A stretch of DNA of 20,777 nucleotides from assembly GCA_041687095.1 (NCBI GenBank), contig JAWLCQ010000074.1, positions 1 to 20,777 of the forward strand, given 5' to 3'. Under the pieces are notes generated by a model. The model had not been told where the DNA came from, ran no database searches, and saw nothing but the letters and a program-made list of their open reading frames with translations. Below, piece by piece: positions 9,101-15,980 of the stretch (the first letter of the stretch is position 1; each line of letters begins with the position of its first letter). The position numbers and the translations under genes were made by a program. The DNA comes from JAWLCQ01 sp041687095 (GTDB lineage: Bacteria; Planctomycetota; Phycisphaerae; SM23-33).

Positions 9101-11018
9101 GGTACTGGTGCGCCCAGATGATCTGCCCGGTGAAGGCGTCGAAGCAGGAGACGACCCCGGCGTTACTGGTGGCGAAGACGCGCCCGCCGGACACGGCCGG
9201 GGGGCTGCCGGGCTCCTGCATCAGGCCCATCCCGTAGCGGTACTGCTGGGGAGCGAGGGGGGCCTCGGCGAGGTAGGACTCCCAGAGGAGGCTCCCGGTG
9301 GCGGCGTCGAAGCACAGGAGGTAGAAGTTGTGCACGTACACCACGGGGACGTAGAGGCGCCCGTCGTGGTACGTCGGGGCGCAGAGGTACTTGGCGGAGC
9401 GGGCAATCTCGCTGGTTCCCGTTCCGTTGCCCACGTACCACGCCCGCTTGAGCTGCCCGTCGATCGACAGGGCGACCAGTTCCGAGGTGTCGCCCGGATC
9501 CTTGTCCCCGCCGCCCTGCCCGGGGCGCATCATGGCGCGGTTCATGCGGTTCATCCGGGCCATCGGCGACTGGAAGTTGGCGACGCAGTAGAGGTTCGTC
9601 CCCCCCACCGTGAGGGTGTATCGCCCCACGTCCTGCAGGAGGAAAGGCAGGTGCCCGCCCCACCAGCCATGGTTCGTGGCGACCTTCTCCTGGCGGGTCA
9701 CCGGCAGGGCGTGGGACTTCCACAGCACCTTGCCCGTCACCAGGTCGCACGCCACCACGGCCGTCTCGCTCCGGTAGTACACCACCTCGTCCACCACGAC
9801 GGGCTGGACGAACGGCGGGAGCGTGAGAGGCCCGGTGCCCTGGCCCATCTGGGCCTGCGGGCGGAGCATCACGTGCCCATCCTCGACGGCGGCGGTGAGC
9901 GGCATGGGTTGGTTGGTGTGGGGGTTGCGCGTACTGCCCAGGTTCTGGACGGAGACCACGAGGTCGGAGAGCACGTCGGAGCGGCCCTCCGGCACCGGGT
10001 GCCGCCACAGCGGGGCGAGGACGACGTCGGCGTCGGGCATGACGGCCAGGCCGTTGGGCACCCCGCCCAGGCCGGGCCAGCCGGCGCGGGAGCGGAGCAG
10101 GCCCACCGCGCTCGCCACCGGAAGCTCCCGCAGGGCCCCGGCGAATTCGACGACCTTCCGTTCCTCCCCGCCGAACACCTCCGTCGCCTCGGGGTAACGC
10201 TTCTTCAGGTCCGCCAGGACCTTATCGTATTCGGCGGAGCGGGCGGAGAGATGATAGGCGGCTGCGAGTTTCGCCAGCAGCAGCGGTTCGCGGTCTGGGG
10301 GCGCACCGGCGCGGAGGGCTTGGGCCCAGTAGCGGGCGGCGGGGGTGAATTCCCCCCGGTCGAACGCCAGCGCCCCCAGTGCATCGAGGGCCTTGGGCCC
10401 ATAGGTGGTATTGCCCAGGAAGTCGGCGACGCGGCGGAGCGGTTCGGGGTTTCCCTCGGCGACCCCGGCCTCGTAGAGCGCCTGGGCCTGCGGGTCGTAC
10501 ATGCGGCGATAGACGCCCAGCCCCTCCTCCCCCATGGATGCGAGCATCTCCTGGGCTCGGCGGCGGAGGGAGATGTAGGTTCGGCCGGCCTCGCTCTCGA
10601 CGACGGCGGCGGGGTTGGCCCGCTCGCTGAGGCCCTGGAGGCAGCGGATGGCCTCGACGTGGTTCTTCTGCTCGATGAAGCGGGCGGCCTTCTGGAGGGC
10701 GTCGGAGGAGAGTGAATCGACTTGGACGAGCGGGACGGGCTTGGCCTGACTCTCGCTGCTCGGAGCCTGCTGCTGCCCACCGACGATTATTACTTGGCCC
10801 TGCACTACTTGTGCGTGCAGCACTCGCGCTCCGGCGATCGCGCCCACGCCCAGCGCCCCCCCCAGCAGCAGGACGAGCCCTGCCCGTGACCAGGCGCGGG
10901 ACCGCCCGCGCCGCGACTCGCGCCCGGGCCTCGCCGTCCCTGTACGCCCACCACTCCTTGTCTGTCGCTCGCCAACCACCGGCTGTCGGGCCTCCTCTTC
11001 GGCCAGACCATCCGCCAT
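6123..11018 (-). CDS. Giant membrane-anchored PQQ-like beta-propeller/TPR protein
   Basis: 1631-aa protein. An Arg-rich N-terminus (1-44) precedes one hydrophobic segment (about 46-64, LVLLLGGALGVGAIAG) that acts as signal or anchor, so the bulk is probably periplasmic. Residues 105-300 are TPR-like helices. A first PQQ-type propeller spans about 320-810, with blade motifs such as ACDLVTGKVLW, CFDAATGSLLW, CFDAFTGQIIW and AMSGRELW. A second helical TPR-like region covers about 825-1165, and a second propeller about 1180-1631 (GYDARTAKATW, CVDLAQGEKKW, LLDAGTGEAVG). No catalytic signature of quinoprotein dehydrogenases is evident, so a scaffold or binding role is more likely. It is first in the minus-strand cluster, overlaps the next gene, and has a promoter-like site 39 bp upstream. 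No strong ribosome site precedes the chosen ATG. Confidence 0.88.
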   Translation of the reverse strand: MADGLAEEEARQPVVGERQTRSGGRTGTARPGRESRRGRSRAWSRAGLVLLLGGALGVGAIAGARVLHAQVVQGQVIIVGGQQQAPSSESQAKPVPLVQVDSLSSDALQKAARFIEQKNHVEAIRCLQGLSERANPAAVVESEAGRTYISLRRRAQEMLASMGEEGLGVYRRMYDPQAQALYEAGVAEGNPEPLRRVADFLGNTTYGPKALDALGALAFDRGEFTPAARYWAQALRAGAPPDREPLLLAKLAAAYHLSARSAEYDKVLADLKKRYPEATEVFGGEERKVVEFAGALRELPVASAVGLLRSRAGWPGLGGVPNGLAVMPDADVVLAPLWRHPVPEGRSDVLSDLVVSVQNLGSTRNPHTNQPMPLTAAVEDGHVMLRPQAQMGQGTGPLTLPPFVQPVVVDEVVYYRSETAVVACDLVTGKVLWKSHALPVTRQEKVATNHGWWGGHLPFLLQDVGRYTLTVGGTNLYCVANFQSPMARMNRMNRAMMRPGQGGGDKDPGDTSELVALSIDGQLKRAWYVGNGTGTSEIARSAKYLCAPTYHDGRLYVPVVYVHNFYLLCFDAATGSLLWESYLAEAPLAPQQYRYGMGLMQEPGSPPAVSGGRVFATSNAGVVSCFDAFTGQIIWAHQYHAQTANANQMRAMARGGLPQGQDPPNPIILTGGRVIVLPADSQNLLILSAEDGRVLHEIDRRSQHNLTALDADRLLLSGPSLRVVSAMSGRELWATPEILRIQGRPAVTPTSVLASGTGELIRLEHSEGKYELTRAPMSSGAEMEGLLGNLVSVKDEIIAANATGLCAYMSYEQNRAKLTERLDAETVPVKRAEWLLQRGQFAFNARRYETALEDLQAADALAKDVYHGKQMQTTLRTWTYFTYVALGNQAKDPRRMREHFETARDHAQTDHDRAHMLLRLARCHRAAAVQLLAETPVTMTQPAGPVTLGEGPLVELRTAVQYAQELLETYGEEKLVDLAIGPAARAGRFRADTPRQFGRTLARTFIEDIIAEFGRSPYAPYDAMARVAYEQAKSAEDPDALAAVADRWCNSEWRDDARYAAAERLFLAARDLDTSDADAAIARYQRQLDLVTSDSPDARLKAAAHAALALSFAKRLPNVALQHCMDAESAARQAGLDDPMTLSVTFADRTATLKEIAAEANYTGGASPVQEQFSMVRPPLREVFRLQGDNVTLLRDQELRPIRLGQRLLAMRGDRIVFVNTSAPDANSAITWAGLADGQSGAAQGRMPWYGGGGAIAGLSADGNIVALCDQSMLRGYDARTAKATWALRLTELGLTPPVWMGLADGRAVLADSTGRVVCVDLAQGEKKWESSLVSGPNNPRAGQVHQPFGPPQIESGLVLFTSNHGRQGACFHLGNGKLLKQWTAQQGVQFLFAPNGLLLVMTDDKLEAYDPAVLKAPIWTRPYKANNRGTLAAVLAAGRDVVIVSDSHVSTKLEVIGLLDGQKRMEDLDMARGAAMLPVDATIRGNELYVTCSQQAVGRRKYIQGRFSQVQGAMAIQKFTLGPREAKREWTAQVGTGPVVQVYTLPLVFGQQHLAVTIRPLHMASTVAQAVLLDAGTGEAVGEFPIAGAGPGANVNANEFMQKMFSVGPPTMTNGQLCVETTEGLVIYGE

Positions 11019-11056
11019 CGCGTACCCGCGACGGCTCTGCGGTCTGGAGGCTCTTC

Positions 11057-11085
11057 ATTCTACCTTTCGCCGCCGCCCGCTCCAA
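11057..11085 (-). promoter_or_regulatory. Candidate sigma-70-type promoter for the propeller operon
   Basis: On the minus strand TTGGAG (11085-11080) is separated by 17 bp from TAGAAT (11062-11057), which matches five of six bases of the -10 consensus. It lies about 39 bp before the ATG at 11018. Read by eye only; the -35 match is weak. The surrounding 298-bp divergent spacer (11019-11316) shows no other gene. Confidence 0.4.
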
Positions 11086-11241
11086 AGCGGTTGTGCTCCG
11101 GTCTCGCAGGCGCATGGCCGGGGGCCGGACCTCCCGTTAGTCGCACAGACCCGCCCCCGGTTCCAAACGAGGAAGGATTTCGTACGTCCGGGGAGAGAGA
11201 TGTCCCTTCTGGATGCTCTCGCACTGCTCCCCCGCCCGCGG

Positions 11242-11247
11242 TATACT
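11242..11247 (+). promoter_or_regulatory. Candidate -10 box for the SDR gene
   Basis: TATACT stands out in very GC-rich DNA, 70 bp before the ATG at 11317. No convincing -35 box lies 16-18 bp upstream. Its position inside the longer open frame that starts at 11200 supports the later start codon. Confidence 0.25.
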
Positions 11248-11316
11248 CCCGCTCTGCCCGGAGGGACGCGTGCCCTCCCGGTTCCGCCCCCAGACTCAGA
11301 AGGAAAGAGAAGATCC

Positions 11317-12150
11317 ATGACCGAGACGCAGCGTAAGGACATGTTCGATATCAGCGGGATGTGCATCGCCATTACCGGCGGGGCGGGGATCCTCTGCTCC
11401 GCCATGGCCAAAAGCCTCGCCGCCCGCGGAGCCAGGATCGCCGTCATCGACTACGACGCCCTGCGAGGCAACGAGGTCTGCAAGGAGATCGAATCCGCCG
11501 GCGGGTTCGCCCTCCCCGTCCAGGCCAACGTTCTCGACCGCAAGGAGGTCGAGGACGCCTTCAACTGCGCCGTCCAGTCCCTCGGGCGCATCGACGTCCT
11601 CATCAACGGGGCCGGCGGGAACAAGAAGGACGCCACCGTCCAGCTCGACAAGAGCTTCTTCCAACTGCCCGACGACGCCCTGCAGTGGGTCTTCAACCTC
11701 AACTGCATCGGGACGATCCTGCCCTCGCAGGTCTTCGGAAAGCACTTCGCCGCCCGCAAGCAGGGGCAGGTCATCAACATCACCTCGATGTGCGGATACC
11801 GCCCGCTGACCAACGTCGTCGCCTACTCCGCCGCCAAGGCCGCCATCGTGAACTTCACGCAGTGGCTCTCGGTGCACATGGCGATGACCTACTCGCCCGA
11901 CATCCGCGTCAACGCCATCGCCCCGGGCTTCTTCCTCACCGAGCAGAACCGCTTCCTGCTGATGGACGAGAAGACCGGCAACCGCACGCCCCGCGGGCAG
12001 CAGATCCTCGACCACACCCCCGCCAAGCGCTACGGCGAGCCCGAGGACCTCATCGGAACGCTCGTGTGGCTCATCAGCGAGGCGTCGAGGTTCGTCACCG
12101 GCATCGTCGTGCCGGTGGACGGCGGGTTCAGCGCGTACGCGGGCGTGTAA
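11317..12150 (+). CDS. SDR family oxidoreductase, resembles D-mannonate oxidoreductase
   Basis: 277-aa classical short-chain dehydrogenase that oxidises or reduces an alcohol/ketone with NAD(P). The Rossmann site is TGGAGILC (20-27), where Cys replaces the usual last Gly. Further family marks are NGAGG (97-101), N129, catalytic S157 (INITS) and Y170-x3-K174 (YSAAK), and the C-terminal VDGGFSAYAGV. D45 after the second strand (VIDYD) suggests NAD preference. The long insert around GNKKDATVQ and the block APGFFLTEQNRFLL recall SDRs annotated as D-mannonate oxidoreductases of uronate catabolism; that substrate is inference. I chose ATG 11317, with AAGGAAAGAGAAG upstream and a normal family N-terminus, over the open-frame start at 11200. 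A four-helix-bundle gene and a HAD gene follow. Confidence 0.9.
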   Translation: MTETQRKDMFDISGMCIAITGGAGILCSAMAKSLAARGARIAVIDYDALRGNEVCKEIESAGGFALPVQANVLDRKEVEDAFNCAVQSLGRIDVLINGAGGNKKDATVQLDKSFFQLPDDALQWVFNLNCIGTILPSQVFGKHFAARKQGQVINITSMCGYRPLTNVVAYSAAKAAIVNFTQWLSVHMAMTYSPDIRVNAIAPGFFLTEQNRFLLMDEKTGNRTPRGQQILDHTPAKRYGEPEDLIGTLVWLISEASRFVTGIVVPVDGGFSAYAGV

Positions 12151-12158
12151 CGCCCGGA

Positions 12159-12662
12159 TTTCCAATTGCCGATTTCCAATTTCCAATTGGGGAGACAGCC
12201 CCCCGGCCTGCAAGGAGCAACCATGACTCCTGAGGAGATGAAGCGGCGGATGAAGCAGTATGCGCTGCGTTGCATCAAGCTTGCGCTGTCGTTTCCCCGC
12301 GGGCCGGTGGGCGAGGTGGTTGGAAGACAGTTGATCAAGTGCAGTACGAGCGTCCCCGCGAACTACCACAGCGCCTGCTCGGCCCGCAGCCATGCGGACT
12401 TCCTCAACAAGCTGGGGATCGTGGAGGAGGAGGCGGACGAGTCCATCTTCTGGGTCGACTTCTCCGCCGACGCCGCTCTAGCCAAGCGTGAACTGGTGGA
12501 GGACCTCCTGCGCGAGGGCAAGGAGATCCTCGCCATGGTCGTCGCCTCCGAGCAGACGGCGAAGGCCAATGCAGAACGCCGGAAAACCACTTCGCGTTCC
12601 ACTCGCTGCCGAAGCGCGAAGGGCGAGTCCTCAATTGGAAATTGAAAATTGAAAATTGAAAA
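12159..12662 (+). mobile_element. Candidate cassette: four-helix-bundle gene between inverted heptamer arrays
   Basis: The left array (12159-12190) is TTTCCAA, TTGCCGA, TTTCCAA, TTTCCAA. The right array (12635-12662) is TTGGAAA then three TTGAAAA, the opposite orientation. A 13-bp perfect inverted repeat, CAATTTCCAATTG, lies at 12177-12189 and 12632-12644. The only gene inside is the four-helix-bundle protein, and its stop codon lies in the right array. The cassette separates an SDR gene from a HAD gene. Mobility is inferred; no target-site duplication was found. Confidence 0.5.
12223..12645 (+). CDS. Four-helix-bundle protein (S23/23S rRNA IVS-type family)
   Basis: 140-aa small helical protein. 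The family core is clear: CIKLALSFP near the start, then STSVPANYHSACSARSHADF (41-60), then LNKLGIVEEEADESIFWVDF (61-80) and a last helix ending near residue 110. This family was first seen as ORFs in intervening sequences of 23S rRNA genes and is related in fold to the Avd accessory protein of diversity-generating retroelements; its function is mostly unknown. The ATG at 12223 has AAGGAG five to six bases upstream. The last 25-30 residues (RKTTSRSTRCRSAKG and on) look unlike family members and end in the right heptamer array, which supplies the TGA. The gene is flanked by facing arrays, suggesting it moves with them. Confidence 0.85.
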   Translation: MTPEEMKRRMKQYALRCIKLALSFPRGPVGEVVGRQLIKCSTSVPANYHSACSARSHADFLNKLGIVEEEADESIFWVDFSADAALAKRELVEDLLREGKEILAMVVASEQTAKANAERRKTTSRSTRCRSAKGESSIGN

Positions 12663-12666
12663 TCCG

Positions 12667-13554
12667 ATGCCAAACAACGGCCTGAACCATCTTCAGTCGC
12701 TCCCCGCCCGCCACGGGTTCCTGATCGGTGTGGACTCCGATGGCTGCGCGTTCGACTCGATGGAGATCAAGCACAAGGAGTGCTTCATCCCCAACATCAT
12801 CAACTCCTGGGACCTGCAGGCCGTCTCGCGGTTCGCCCGCGAGGCCTCGGAGTTCGTGAACCTTTACTCGCGGTGGCGGGGGACGAACCGGTTTCCCGCA
12901 CTGGTGCTGACCTTCGATCTGCTCTCCGAGCACCCCCAGGCCCTTGCCCGCGGGTATCAGTCCCCGCAGGTGGACTCGCTGCGGCGGTGGGTGAAGGAGG
13001 AGACCCGCCTCAGCTCGGCCGCCCTCGCCGAGCAAGTCGCCGCCACCGGCGATCCGGTCCTGCGGCGGGCGATGGAGTGGTCCGACGCGGTGAACGAGAC
13101 GGTCGAGCGGATCGTCCGCGGGGTGCCGCCCTTCCCCTTCGTCCGCGAGTCGCTCGCGAAGCTCCAGGACTCGGCGGACGTGCTGGTCGTGTCGGCGACG
13201 CCCACGGAGGCGCTTCAGCGCGAGTGGGAGGAGCACGACATCGCCGGCTACGTCCGCGCCATCGGCGGACAGGAGATGGGCTCCAAGGCCGAACTCCTCC
13301 AGCACGCCTCGCAGGGCAAGTATCCGCCCGGGCACGTGCTGATGGTGGGCGACGCCCCCGGGGACCTCAAGGCGGCCCGCACAGCCGGGGCCCTCTTCTA
13401 CCCCATCAACCCCGGGGACGAGGCCCGCTCGTGGGAGCGATTCCACTCCGACGCCGCCGACCGCTTCCTCCACGGGGAGTACGCGGGCGAGTACGAGCAG
13501 AAGCTCATCGACGCGTTCCTGGCGCTCCTGCCCGAAACGCCCCCGTGGAAGTAA
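12667..13554 (+). CDS. HAD-like hydrolase of unknown substrate
   Basis: 295-aa HAD-superfamily protein, probably a cytoplasmic phosphatase. All four motifs are visible: I is VDSDGC with nucleophile D23 and acid D25, II is VVSAT with S176, III is K207 (GSKAEL), and IV is GDAPGD (228-233). Between motif I and II lies a large helical cap of about 150 residues (from IKHKECFIPN to VPPFPF). Motif I has Cys where DxDGT is usual. The ATG at 12667 directly abuts the heptamer array and has no clear Shine-Dalgarno sequence; it starts 21 bp after the previous stop, so coupling is possible. An upstream in-frame TTG at 12649 lies in the repeat and is rejected. Position after an SDR gene hints at sugar-acid metabolism, but this is weak. 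A hairpin follows the stop by three bases. Confidence 0.85.
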   Translation: MPNNGLNHLQSLPARHGFLIGVDSDGCAFDSMEIKHKECFIPNIINSWDLQAVSRFAREASEFVNLYSRWRGTNRFPALVLTFDLLSEHPQALARGYQSPQVDSLRRWVKEETRLSSAALAEQVAATGDPVLRRAMEWSDAVNETVERIVRGVPPFPFVRESLAKLQDSADVLVVSATPTEALQREWEEHDIAGYVRAIGGQEMGSKAELLQHASQGKYPPGHVLMVGDAPGDLKAARTAGALFYPINPGDEARSWERFHSDAADRFLHGEYAGEYEQKLIDAFLALLPETPPWK

Positions 13555-13557
13555 CAG

Positions 13558-13599
13558 ATCGTCGCCCCGCGGGTCCCGACGGGCCCGCGGGGCGACGAT
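13558..13599 (+). terminator. Strong hairpin after the HAD gene
   Basis: A perfect 16-bp stem (13558-13573 with 13584-13599, ATCGTCGCCCCGCGGG and its complement) has a 10-nt loop. It starts three bases after the HAD stop codon. No U-tract follows, as is common in GC-rich bacteria, so it may stop transcription or protect the mRNA end. Confidence 0.7.
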
Positions 13600-13621
13600 T
13601 GACAGACGCTTATCTCAACGG

Positions 13622-13644
13622 CCTGGTCGCTTGAGCGATCCAGG
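13622..13644. repeat. GGTCGCT palindrome
   Basis: CCTGG-TCGCT-TG-AGCGA-T-CCAGG is a near-perfect palindrome with one bulged T. It shares the GGTCGCTT/AGCGA motif with the arms of the inverted repeat at 20632-20699. It lies between the two hairpins of the convergent spacer. Confidence 0.45.
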
Positions 13645-13669
13645 TTCCTGCGGGCGTGCCCCCCCGAGC

Positions 13670-13724
13670 AAGGGGACGGGCGCCGCAGGGGCATGCGGTT
13701 CGCCCCTGCGGCGCCCGTCCCTTT
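13670..13724 (-). terminator. Hairpin terminator for the aconitase gene (possibly bidirectional)
   Basis: A perfect 20-bp stem (13673-13692 with 13702-13721, GGGACGGGCGCCGCAGGGGC and its complement) has a 9-nt loop. A G-T pair and two A-T pairs extend it to 23 bp. It begins 11 bp past the aconitase stop. On the minus strand the outer arm ends in TT only, so it is not a classic poly-U terminator. The gene pair is convergent, so it may act for both. Confidence 0.7.
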
Positions 13725-13734
13725 CCTCTCGCGC

Positions 13735-15822
13735 CTACTTGCCTTCCCGCGTGTAGCTCAGCAGACCCCCCGCCGCCAGGATCTCCCGCTGGCGGGGCGC
13801 GAGCTGGAGCGTGCAGGTGAAGTCGTACCCCTGCGTCGCGTTCCGCACCGTCACCGTCTCGGCGGAGGCGACCGCCTGGGCGGTCCCGTCGATCTCCAGT
13901 TCATCGCCCTCGCGGATGCGGTCGTAGTCGGTGGGTTCGCCGAAGATCAGCGGGAGGATGGCGAAGTTCACCAGGTTGCCCTGGTGGATGCGCTCGATGG
14001 CCTTGGCGATGACGGCCCGCACGCCCAGGTACATCGGGCACAGGGCCGCGTGCTCGCGAGAGGAGCCCTGCCCGTAGCTGTCGCCCGCGACGATGACCCC
14101 GCCCACGCCCTTCTCCTTCTCCGCCAGGGCCCGTTCGGCGAAGGTCGGACGGCCCTCCTCGTTGAGGGGGGCGAAGACGTACTTGGCGTACTCGGGCACG
14201 TTCGAGCGGTACTTCAGCAGCGACCCCGCCGGGCTGATGTGGTCGGTCGTGATCTTGTCCCCGACCTTGATGAGCACCCGGGCGTTCATCGGGTCCGGGA
14301 GCGGGGTTCCGCTGGGGGGCTTGACGATGGTGGATCCGCGGACGACCGGGGCCTTCTCCGCGTCGCTCTCGCGAACGGGGTCCTGGATCATGCGATCATC
14401 CACCGCGAAGTGCGTGGGCAGGTCCACGTGCGGATACGCCACGCCCAGGTCCTTCGTCAGTGTGCGGGGGTCGGTGATCCTGCCCGTCAGCACGGCCGCC
14501 ACGGCCGTCTCGGGCGACACGAGGTACACCTGGTCGCCCTTCGTGCCCGAGCGGCCCGGGAAGTTGCGGTTGAAGGTCCGCAGCGAGACCGTCTCGTCCG
14601 CGGGGCTGAAGCCCTGCCCGATGCACGGCCCGCAGGCGCTCTCGACCAGCCGGGCGCCCGATTTCACCAGCTCGGTGAGGGCCCCGCTCTGGCCCAGCAT
14701 GGTCAGTACCTGCCGCGATCCGGGGGCGAGGCCGAACTCGACGTTCGGATGGATCGTCCGTCCGCGGAGGACCTCCATCACGAGCATCAGGTCCTGGTAG
14801 CTGGAGTTCGTGCACGAGCCCACCACGACCTGCCCCACCTCCGTCCCCGCCATCTCCGAGACGCTGACGATGTTGTCGGGGCTCGACGGGGCGGCCATGA
14901 GGGGCTCAAGCTGCGACAGGTCGATCACGACGTGTCCGAACGTCGCCCGGACGATCCCGCCGGCATCGACCTCTCCGACGCGGACGTCGGTGCAGAAGCG
15001 GCGGATGGCCTCGAGGGTCTTCGCGTCGCGCTCGACGTGGAGCGTCTTGGTGATGGGTCCGTAGGTCGCCCCCGGGTCCGCCGACAGCGGGGCGTAGTGG
15101 TCGGCGCGGTCCTGGGCGGCGAGGAAGGCGTGGGTCATTTCGTCGGACGGGAAGACGCTGGTGGTCACGCCCAGTTCCGCACCCATGTTGGTGCAGGTGG
15201 CGCGGGCGGGGACGGGGAGCGTCGCAACGCCTTCCCCGAAGTACTCGACCATGCACCCCACGTTGCCCCTGGTCGTGAGGATGCTCAGGAGGCGGAGGAT
15301 GATGTCCTTGGCGGCGACCCAGTCGGGGAGGCGGCCCTGCAGTTCGACGCCGATCACCCGCGGGCAGGTGAGGTAGAACGCCCCCCCGCCCATGGCGACG
15401 GCGACGTCGAGCCCGCCGGCCCCGATGGCGACCATGCCCATGCCCCCGCCCGTGGGCGTGTGCGAGTCCGACCCCAGCAGCGTCCCGCCCGGGCGGGCGA
15501 AACGCTCCAGGTGCACCTGGTGGCAGATCCCATTGCCCGGGCGCGAGTGGTACGCCCCCACCTTCGTCGCGATGGACTGGAGGTAGAGGTGGTCGTTGTG
15601 GTTCTCGGGCCCGAACTGGGACATGTTGTGATCGACGTAGCTCACCGACAGGTCCGTGCGGACCCGCGGGATGCCGATGGCCTCGAACAGCAGGAAAGCG
15701 GTGGTCCCGGTGGCGTCCTGCGTGAGGGTCTGGTCAATGCGGATGCCGATTTCCTTCCCCGCCTCCAGCGTCCCGGACACGAGGTGCTTGCTCAGAATCT
15801 TTTCAACAACGGTGTGCGGCAT
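13735..15822 (-). CDS. acn: Aconitate hydratase (Aquifex-type)
   Basis: 695-aa iron-sulfur lyase that interconverts citrate and isocitrate in the TCA cycle, in the cytoplasm. The [4Fe-4S] ligands are C337 (GSCTNSS), C397 and C400 (ACGPCIGQG). Substrate-site blocks are QTLTQDATGT (31-40), SYVDHN (61-66), GSDSHTPTGGG (117-127) and, in the C-terminal swivel domain, GDSYGQGSSREHAA (580-593). Length and the N-terminus (VEKILSKHLVSG) fit the shorter Aquifex/deltaproteobacterial type (about 650-700 aa), not the roughly 900-aa AcnA or AcnB. Related homoaconitase and isopropylmalate isomerase are less likely at this length in one chain. I chose ATG 15822 for its GAAGGAG site six bases upstream; the open frame extends 19 codons further without support. 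A hairpin terminator follows, and a candidate promoter precedes it. Confidence 0.95.
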   Translation of the reverse strand: MPHTVVEKILSKHLVSGTLEAGKEIGIRIDQTLTQDATGTTAFLLFEAIGIPRVRTDLSVSYVDHNMSQFGPENHNDHLYLQSIATKVGAYHSRPGNGICHQVHLERFARPGGTLLGSDSHTPTGGGMGMVAIGAGGLDVAVAMGGGAFYLTCPRVIGVELQGRLPDWVAAKDIILRLLSILTTRGNVGCMVEYFGEGVATLPVPARATCTNMGAELGVTTSVFPSDEMTHAFLAAQDRADHYAPLSADPGATYGPITKTLHVERDAKTLEAIRRFCTDVRVGEVDAGGIVRATFGHVVIDLSQLEPLMAAPSSPDNIVSVSEMAGTEVGQVVVGSCTNSSYQDLMLVMEVLRGRTIHPNVEFGLAPGSRQVLTMLGQSGALTELVKSGARLVESACGPCIGQGFSPADETVSLRTFNRNFPGRSGTKGDQVYLVSPETAVAAVLTGRITDPRTLTKDLGVAYPHVDLPTHFAVDDRMIQDPVRESDAEKAPVVRGSTIVKPPSGTPLPDPMNARVLIKVGDKITTDHISPAGSLLKYRSNVPEYAKYVFAPLNEEGRPTFAERALAEKEKGVGGVIVAGDSYGQGSSREHAALCPMYLGVRAVIAKAIERIHQGNLVNFAILPLIFGEPTDYDRIREGDELEIDGTAQAVASAETVTVRNATQGYDFTCTLQLAPRQREILAAGGLLSYTREGK

Positions 15823-15850
15823 GGAATCTCCTTCGGTGTTCAGATCCCCA

Positions 15851-15879
15851 AGGATATCCGGCGATTCCTCCCGGGACAA
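15851..15879 (-). promoter_or_regulatory. Candidate promoter of the aconitase gene
   Basis: On the minus strand TTGTCC (15879-15874), a 17-bp gap, then TATCCT (15856-15851). Each box matches the sigma-70 consensus at four of six positions. It lies about 30 bp before the ATG at 15822 and gives a short leader that contains the strong ribosome site. Confidence 0.35.
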
Positions 15880-15881
15880 GC

Positions 15882-15908
15882 GGGGATGCAGGGGATGCAG
15901 GGGATGAG
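15882..15908 (+). repeat. Nonamer tandem repeat (GGGGATGCA)
   Basis: Three 9-bp units: GGGGATGCA, GGGGATGCA, GGGGATGAG. A similar run lies downstream of murD at 20506-20532. It adjoins the candidate -35 box of the aconitase promoter. Confidence 0.6.
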
Positions 15909-15980
15909 GGGAAAACTCGGAACCGGGAACCAGGACCCGGTCGGGTGCAGCAGGAACTCGTGGCGGGCGGCGGTACGCGC

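Noticed and set aside
5988..10715. A 1575-codon plus-strand open frame
   Set aside because: It is antisense to the propeller/TPR gene in GC-rich DNA, where stop codons are rare. Its translation is low-complexity and rich in Gly, Val, His and Arg, without domains.
11200..11316. Earlier ATG for the SDR gene at 11200
   Set aside because: It has a purine-rich stretch before it, but it would add 39 residues not seen in SDRs and lies upstream of the candidate -10 box.
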